From the NCBI GenBank assembly GCA_002309615.1, contig DBXT01000043.1:1-5608 (forward strand): a DNA stretch of 5,608 bases. Direction: 5' to 3'. This document shows positions 5,584 to 5,608 of the stretch, one piece after another. This stretch comes from Bacteroidales bacterium UBA1205 (GTDB lineage Bacteria; Bacteroidota; Bacteroidia; Bacteroidales; WCHB1-69). The first letter of the stretch is position 1. Every line of letters starts with the position of its first letter. The notes beneath the pieces were generated by a model, which saw only the letters and a list, made by a program, of their open reading frames with translations, was not told the DNA's origin and searched no databases. The translations under genes were made by a program, and so were the position numbers.

Positions 5584-5608
5584 CAATTTTAATCCATATC
5601 GTATTATC
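5545..5608 (-). CDS. Partial gene: C-terminus of a paralogous small lipoprotein
   Basis: Only the last 20 or so codons are inside the window; the gene continues past the right edge. The peptide ends LKLEDYQNALQQYQC, against LTEEDYQNALQQNQR in the complete lipoprotein, sharing an uninterrupted EDYQNALQQ. Within the shared stretch several codon differences are synonymous (GCT/GCC, AAT/AAC, GAT/GAC), which points to a real, selected coding sequence rather than a fragment. It has its own copy of the terminator. Signal peptide and full length cannot be seen; the lipoprotein call is by analogy with the complete paralogue. Confidence 0.7.
   Translation of the reverse strand, partial: IIRYGLKLEDYQNALQQYQC

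Overview
This window looks like chromosomal DNA from a member of the Bacteroidota, most likely order Bacteroidales. The AT-rich intergenic DNA carries a TAnnTTTG-type promoter box. Most starts lack a Shine-Dalgarno sequence. The MutL linker has an NPDYNPF motif, and the ATPase is the DUF4143 type that is abundant in Bacteroidales. I cannot name genus or species from the sequence alone.

Left half (+ strand, about 179-3531): a compact three-gene cluster. A small protein with a C-terminal membrane anchor (83 aa) is followed after 3 bp by mutL (618 aa), and after 8 bp by an HD-domain phosphohydrolase (410 aa from the start chosen here). One promoter-like box at 140-147 could serve all three. MutL is the mismatch-repair ATPase. 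The HD protein is a metal-dependent phosphohydrolase of the SAMHD1/dGTPase-like group, so the pairing may link repair with nucleotide pools, but that is inference from proximity.

Junction (3532-3592): a 9-bp-stem hairpin ends both the + strand cluster and the convergent - strand genes. Its uridine tract is good only on the - strand.

Right half (- strand, 5608-3593): an accessory-looking region. A DUF4143 AAA-type ATPase (439 aa) is followed after 50 bp by a small predicted lipoprotein (138 aa). At the right edge the 3' end of a second lipoprotein gene enters the window, with the same C-terminal EDYQNALQQ and the same terminator stem. The ATPase therefore lies between two diverged tandem copies of a lipoprotein-plus-terminator module. 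The ATPase upstream region holds a perfect 17-bp palindrome and a second imperfect copy of it, resembling an operator pair. No RNA genes, CRISPR array, transposase or attachment site was found.
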